Assembly: GCA_002436185.1 (NCBI GenBank) | Contig: DJKX01000015.1 | Location: forward strand, 1 to 35,992 | Length of the DNA: 35,992 bases | Source: Fidelibacterota bacterium UBA6531 | GTDB taxonomy: Bacteria > Fidelibacterota > Marinisomatia > Marinisomatales > TCS55 | Direction of reading: 5' to 3' | Shown here: piece by piece, positions 32,792-35,992 of the stretch | Layout of the letters: each line of letters opens with the position of its first letter | How positions within the stretch are numbered: position 1 is the stretch's first letter | Position numbers and translations under genes: made by a program | Notes under the pieces: generated by a model | What the model saw: the letters and a program-made list of their open reading frames with translations, nothing else | Told to the model about the DNA's origin: nothing | Databases searched by the model: none

Positions 32792-33298
32792 TTATTTCTT
32801 TTTCTTGTAAGATGATTGTTTAGGCGTTTTGTAAACAAACCAATCATCACTTGTTATTTCATGGTAATGGTCGGATTCTTCTAGCAATATTTTTGCTGTC
32901 GTTTGCTTTACAGCAGCAATTTCAACCCGCACTCCTTCTGCTTTTAAGTGGGTTACCAGTTCAACAAAATCTGAATCTCCGGACATGATGATAATGGTAT
33001 CGACTTTTGACGCCAGTTGCGATGCTTTAATTGAAAGTGGAATATCGGCTGACTTATGACACGGTACAACAGATCCGTAATAATTTTCATGAAGCCGCTC
33101 GGCAAATTTCTTTGATATGGATTGCCCCTCTCGAAAATAGATCAGTCTGTTTAAGCCCCTGCCGTTTAAAAGTTTAGGTATAAGTTCATCAAAATTGATC
33201 ATTGCTTTGGTTGATTTGGACACCCCATGGATGCTTCGTTCAATATTATTACCATCACATAGAATTGCCACGGACTGGTTGATAAGTATATCTGTCAT
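32792..33298 (-). CDS. NYN-domain protein (LabA/PIN-like nuclease)
   Basis: A 168-residue protein of the NYN group of PIN-like RNases. The metal-binding aspartates are in place: LCDGNN (D15), HKSADI (D85) and SGDSDF (D108, D110). The C-terminal tail is lysine-rich (SSYKKKK). Homologues in the LabA/DUF88 group are likely ribonucleases; the target RNA is unknown. It is intact but flanked by two decayed genes. Confidence 0.88.
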   Translation of the reverse strand: MTDILINQSVAILCDGNNIERSIHGVSKSTKAMINFDELIPKLLNGRGLNRLIYFREGQSISKKFAERLHENYYGSVVPCHKSADIPLSIKASQLASKVDTIIIMSGDSDFVELVTHLKAEGVRVEIAAVKQTTAKILLEESDHYHEITSDDWFVYKTPKQSSYKKKK

Positions 33299-33401
33299 AT
33301 TATTTATTTCCTTGGTGTAACCATTAATCTAACCCCAAACATGCACACAAAATATACCGCTTAATTCAATTTCGGGAGAAAAGTTGATTCGAACTGTGAA
33401 C

Positions 33402-33554
33402 TCAAGTTACAACTGATGCACTTTCATGAATTTCAGTTGCTGCACGCAAACCGGAAACGATTGCGCCCTGCATCCAGCCATGATAATCTGATGCGTGTTC
33501 GCCGGTAATGAGCATGGTTTTGAAAAGAAATTCTCGCCGTGTTAAATCAGACAT
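33402..33554 (-). pseudogene. Flavin amine oxidase reduced to its N and C termini (internal deletion)
   Basis: A 50-codon frame. Residues 1-13 (MSDLTRREFLFKT) are the start of a twin-arginine signal peptide (TRREF); residues 14-44 (MLITGEHASDYHGWMQGAIV, then SGLRAATEI) are the FAD-binding C-terminal signature of flavin monoamine oxidases. The roughly 400 residues normally between them are missing, and the join is in frame. The surrounding 33299-33401 and 33555-33701 hold no gene that I can see. Confidence 0.75.
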
Positions 33555-33701
33555 GTGTAATAATAAGTTTTTTTAATTCAACTCTATAGTTCATTCTAAT
33601 TCTCACGGTTGAATGTAAGGATTTTTATAGAAAAATGTGAGAGAACAAAGAACTCCGTTGCTGCAAGGCTCTTGCTTAAATCCTTTGGATGGGTTATTTA
33701 A

Positions 33702-34472
33702 TTAATTTTGTGGTTGTTCCAGCTGAACCCACAGATTTTCCATAACATACTGCAGCATCTTTCTTTGCACATTCAAATAACCCAGCCGTGTTTCAATATT
33801 AATATAGCGGATGCCCTTGCTGGCCGCCAGCCGGGATAGTGTTCCGTCATCATTGGCTTGACTTTTCTGCAGGACAACATTGTACGGAGATTTGGATAAA
33901 ATTTTAAAATCGTTTTCATTGGTACAGATAAAAAAGTTGTGGTGCTGGGGGTGCTCACTGTTTTTAAGAGAAATTTCATCACTATTGGCCAATTCATCCT
34001 TTATCGAATAGTTGCGAATACTATTATGCAAAGCAATCAGCAGCCCGCCCGGCGGCGGTTTGACAGTATCAAAAAATCTGTCCCGTTCTTTGTCCAGCAA
34101 GTCCAGCGTTTGATTTAATTCAGAACTGGATAAGTTGGCGTTCATTTTTTGCAGGTTCCTCTTGGCGCCATTCCTGGAAAACATGCGATTGGGATCAAGC
34201 AGCAATCCGCCTACCTTTACTTCGCGTTCTTCATTTTTGATTAAAAAAGCTTTTCCAGGCTGTGTCTTAATATGGTCATTCAAAAGCAGCCTGGCCGTTT
34301 TTTCATCGCCATGGAGCCAGATGTAATGGATGTTCGAGCTGGCATGTTCTACTATCTGGAATTCAACCCCGGCTATATCTATAAAATCACTTTTTATGTT
34401 CTTCGCATCTGGTTCAGCAGAAGATCCAATAACAAATAATAGTGGAAATAAAATAAACAAACGATTTGACAT
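33702..34472 (-). CDS. Exported M14/AstE-like putative zinc hydrolase
   Basis: A 256-residue protein with a signal peptide (about 1-19). HGDE at 54-57 (H-x-x-E), DPNRMFSR at 93-100, ALHNS with H149 and INIETRLG (E227) follow the order of zinc ligands and catalytic glutamate in the carboxypeptidase M14/succinylglutamate desuccinylase superfamily. I infer a periplasmic zinc amidase or peptidase; the exact family is not recognised. It stands alone between two pseudogenes. Confidence 0.6.
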   Translation of the reverse strand: MSNRLFILFPLLFVIGSSAEPDAKNIKSDFIDIAGVEFQIVEHASSNIHYIWLHGDEKTARLLLNDHIKTQPGKAFLIKNEEREVKVGGLLLDPNRMFSRNGAKRNLQKMNANLSSSELNQTLDLLDKERDRFFDTVKPPPGGLLIALHNSIRNYSIKDELANSDEISLKNSEHPQHHNFFICTNENDFKILSKSPYNVVLQKSQANDDGTLSRLAASKGIRYINIETRLGYLNVQRKMLQYVMENLWVQLEQPQN

Positions 34473-34500
34473 TGAGATCTTAATTAGATAATAATTACAA

Positions 34501-34897
34501 TTATTTTAATAAAATCATTTTCTGGACTTTAGAAAAACTGCCTGCTTGAATACGGTAAAAATACATTCCAGCACTGACTGTTTGACCCATATCATTTCTA
34601 CCATTCCATTTGACAGATTTGAACCCAGCTTCCTGTTTTTCATTTACTAATGTTCTTACGCATGTCGTAAATGATAATATTTACATTACCCTGTTCTGGT
34701 AAATCATACCGAAGTGTTGTTATTGTGTTGAATGGGTTGGGATAGTTTTGATGGAGATTAATGATTTCTGGTATTTGTGTTTCTTTATTAATATCAAGCT
34801 GTTGCATTCTTAATGCCACTTTTTGATTATCCGTTCTAATGATGGCGCTGATCTTTCTTTCTAAAAGATCATTTTTAATATGTTTACGACTGCTCAT
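34501..34897 (-). pseudogene. Decayed secreted-protein tail with T9SS type A sorting domain (frameshifted)
   Basis: The first frame (from 34897) reads NLHQNYPNPFNTITTLRYDL and ends in IIIYDMRKNISK-stop. The next frame continues with VRTLVNEKQEAGFKSVKWNG, RNDMGQTVSAGMYFYRIQAG and SFSKVQKMILLK-stop at 34501. Together these are a complete C-terminal sorting domain, normally joined as IYDM-LGRx-VRTLVN. The missing residues and shift fit an 11-base deletion. The N-terminal 40 or so residues are not recognisable, so the catalytic part is lost. Confidence 0.85.
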
Positions 34898-34955
34898 ATA
34901 TGGCTGAATTTACCAAGAACAAAAATATATAAATATCTCTGCTATTACATTTAAT

Positions 34956-35001
34956 AAGGAGGCTATCAATTCAAACCAGCGACCTCCGGGTTATGAGCTT
35001 C
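34956..35001 (-). pseudogene. tRNA-Met-like 3' fragment
   Basis: The minus strand has AGCTCATAACCCGGAGGTCG, then CTGGTTTGAAT: an anticodon region with CAT, a variable loop and the 5' half of a T arm, as in tRNA-Met. The 3' T stem (TGATA instead of the CCAGC complement) and the whole 5' half do not fit, so no functional tRNA can form. Confidence 0.5.
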
Positions 35002-35055
35002 TTTGATCTTCTTCTATTTAATTAACCAATGCGACAATAGAGCGCCGATTTATCT

Positions 35056-35076
35056 CACAAACAAAAAGCCCCGCTA
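35056..35076. repeat. Direct repeat copy 1 flanking the sulfotransferase gene
   Basis: CACAAACAAAAAGCCCCGCTA; the second copy at 35844-35863 differs by one substitution and one missing base. The copies bracket the gene. Confidence 0.6.
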
Positions 35077-35082
35077 ATGGGC
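35062..35082 (-). terminator. Terminator candidate after the sulfotransferase gene
   Basis: On the minus strand GCCC (79-82 end of the 35000s block, 35079-35082) pairs with GGGC (35068-35071) around seven bases, followed by five U. The stem is short. It lies 18 bases after the sulfotransferase stop. Confidence 0.4.
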
Positions 35083-35100
35083 AAAGAGTCACCCTTGGGT

Positions 35101-35802
35101 TTATAATACCAACATAAATAGTATTACTAAAATGGCAACAATAGACAGGATGAACAAGTATGGAAGCGAATTGATGACAGCAAAATTTCGCAACATTTTA
35201 GCGGTATTATTAGTTTCTGGGAAAGGAATGCTTTCAGGGATATCAACATTGAGAAAATCACATAAAGGTCCCCAGCCTTCATTTATATGATAGATTAATA
35301 GTCTATCGGCGGGGATAGTTTTTTTTACTCTCGCTATATGTTCATTGTAGACTACCCGAGTAGACTCTTTATCAGAGAAATTATTTTTAAATAGACCAAC
35401 CCAAATTAGGTTAACCTGCATTTCTATGAACAAACGGATGGGATAGGCTACCCGTTTAAACCAATCTGGCAGCATGGTAGGGACTTTATAGATTGTGTTT
35501 GCTGTACTTTTATACCATGTATCAAAATCTCTTAAAGTTAAAATAAATTTTGCATCGGGGAATTCATTTACCAGCTCCTCGTAAAATATGCTAAGTGGAA
35601 AATCAACGCCAGAATTGAAGTTTTTAAATAATCGATTCCAGTTTGGAGAATCACCGCGTGAAATATCATACCATATTTTTATGTGAGATGGATGTGAAAC
35701 TATCTCTTGCATATGATAACATGGTCCAATACCTAATTTTTCCAGTGCAATTTTCAATGACATTGTACCTGTTCGTCCAAATCCTGTACCTAATACTTTC
35801 AT
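35101..35802 (-). CDS. Sulfotransferase-family protein with C-terminal membrane tail
   Basis: A 233-residue protein. The N-terminal PAPS-binding loop GTGFGRTGTMSLK (5-17), followed by ALEKLGIGPCYHM, and the second PAPS contact FILTLRDFDTWYKS (about 86-99) match the sulfotransferase group that includes Sulfotransfer_4. A hydrophobic C-terminal helix (about 212-232) may hold it on the membrane. The acceptor is unknown. It lies among gene remnants and is bracketed by two near-identical repeats, so it may be a recent arrival. Confidence 0.85.
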   Translation of the reverse strand: MKVLGTGFGRTGTMSLKIALEKLGIGPCYHMQEIVSHPSHIKIWYDISRGDSPNWNRLFKNFNSGVDFPLSIFYEELVNEFPDAKFILTLRDFDTWYKSTANTIYKVPTMLPDWFKRVAYPIRLFIEMQVNLIWVGLFKNNFSDKESTRVVYNEHIARVKKTIPADRLLIYHINEGWGPLCDFLNVDIPESIPFPETNNTAKMLRNFAVINSLPYLFILSIVAILVILFMLVL

Positions 35803-35843
35803 TTAATTTGAAATTCCATCATATCCAAATTTACCCATCATTC

Positions 35844-35863
35844 CACAAACAAAAAACCCGCTA
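35844..35863. repeat. Direct repeat copy 2 flanking the sulfotransferase gene
   Basis: CACAAACAAAAAACCCGCTA, near-identical to 35056-35076. Confidence 0.6.
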
Positions 35864-35988
35864 CTCGGTCAACGCTTCCTGCAGTACCTGTCGGAATTCG
35901 CTCAAGATCATGGCGGTAGCCCCAAGACCTTCACTTCGTCCAGCTCAAAGTAAGGCACATCAATCTCAATGGTAGTTATTGTGTTTAA
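35861..35988 (-). pseudogene. Nudix hydrolase C-terminal fragment, frameshifted
   Basis: One minus-strand frame reads IEIDVPYFELDEVKVLG and runs to a stop; the next frame continues GATAMILSEFRQVLQEALTE-stop at 35861. VPYFEL...V-W-GATAMIL-SE is how CoA-pyrophosphatase-type Nudix proteins end. An in-frame stop at 35989-35991 lies just upstream, so the rest of the gene is not joined to it within the window. Confidence 0.5.
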
Positions 35989-35992
35989 TCAT

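Noticed and set aside
1..35992. CRISPR array, prophage or insertion sequence
   Set aside because: No regularly spaced repeats, transposase, integrase or phage structural genes were seen.

Overview
The window is a gene-dense, roughly 40% GC bacterial chromosome segment. No phage or insertion-sequence genes are visible. A decayed type IX secretion (T9SS) sorting domain at 34501-34897, a bactofilin beside the ATP synthase genes, single-heme c-type proteins and lipoprotein-rich content point to the FCB superphylum. Candidatus Marinimicrobia (SAR406) or a close relative is my best guess, but this rests on gene content and remembered protein style, not on a tree.

Layout. Positions 1-12839 are read leftward: parA, parB, an anchored M23 peptidase, a bactofilin, atpZ-like, atpI-like, then atpB-E-F-H-A-G-D-C, a terminator, aspS, an SDR oxidoreductase and the first codons of a probable pcm. 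Nearly all neighbours overlap or abut, so chromosome segregation, envelope shape and ATP synthesis genes form one block. Positions 12970-21819 are read rightward: tdh-kbl (threonine to glycine plus acetyl-CoA), a YwiC-like membrane protein, secD-secF with its own promoter and terminator, then a DMT transporter, an alkyltransferase, a DUF502 protein and plsY.

Positions 21824-25673 are a leftward, overlapping five-gene set: a lipoprotein with a cytochrome-like domain, an outer-membrane barrel with an N-terminal heme motif, a diheme periplasmic cytochrome, a lipoprotein and a one-POTRA Omp85 barrel. This looks like a compact trans-outer-membrane redox module and is the best candidate for an undescribed system. 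Next come a small protein made of two 32-residue repeats with strong expression signals, a tRNA-Arg(UCU), and an FKBP/SemiSWEET pair.

Positions 27337-32442 hold ordinary housekeeping and envelope genes: YbjQ, an MBL hydrolase, an esterase, an M48 protease, DUF2461, a cold-shock protein and DUF4442. From 32503 to the right edge the region is a gene graveyard: a lipoprotein with a nonsense codon, an amine oxidase reduced to its two ends, a frameshifted T9SS tail, a tRNA-Met-like fragment and a Nudix tail fragment lie between intact NYN, M14-like and sulfotransferase genes.
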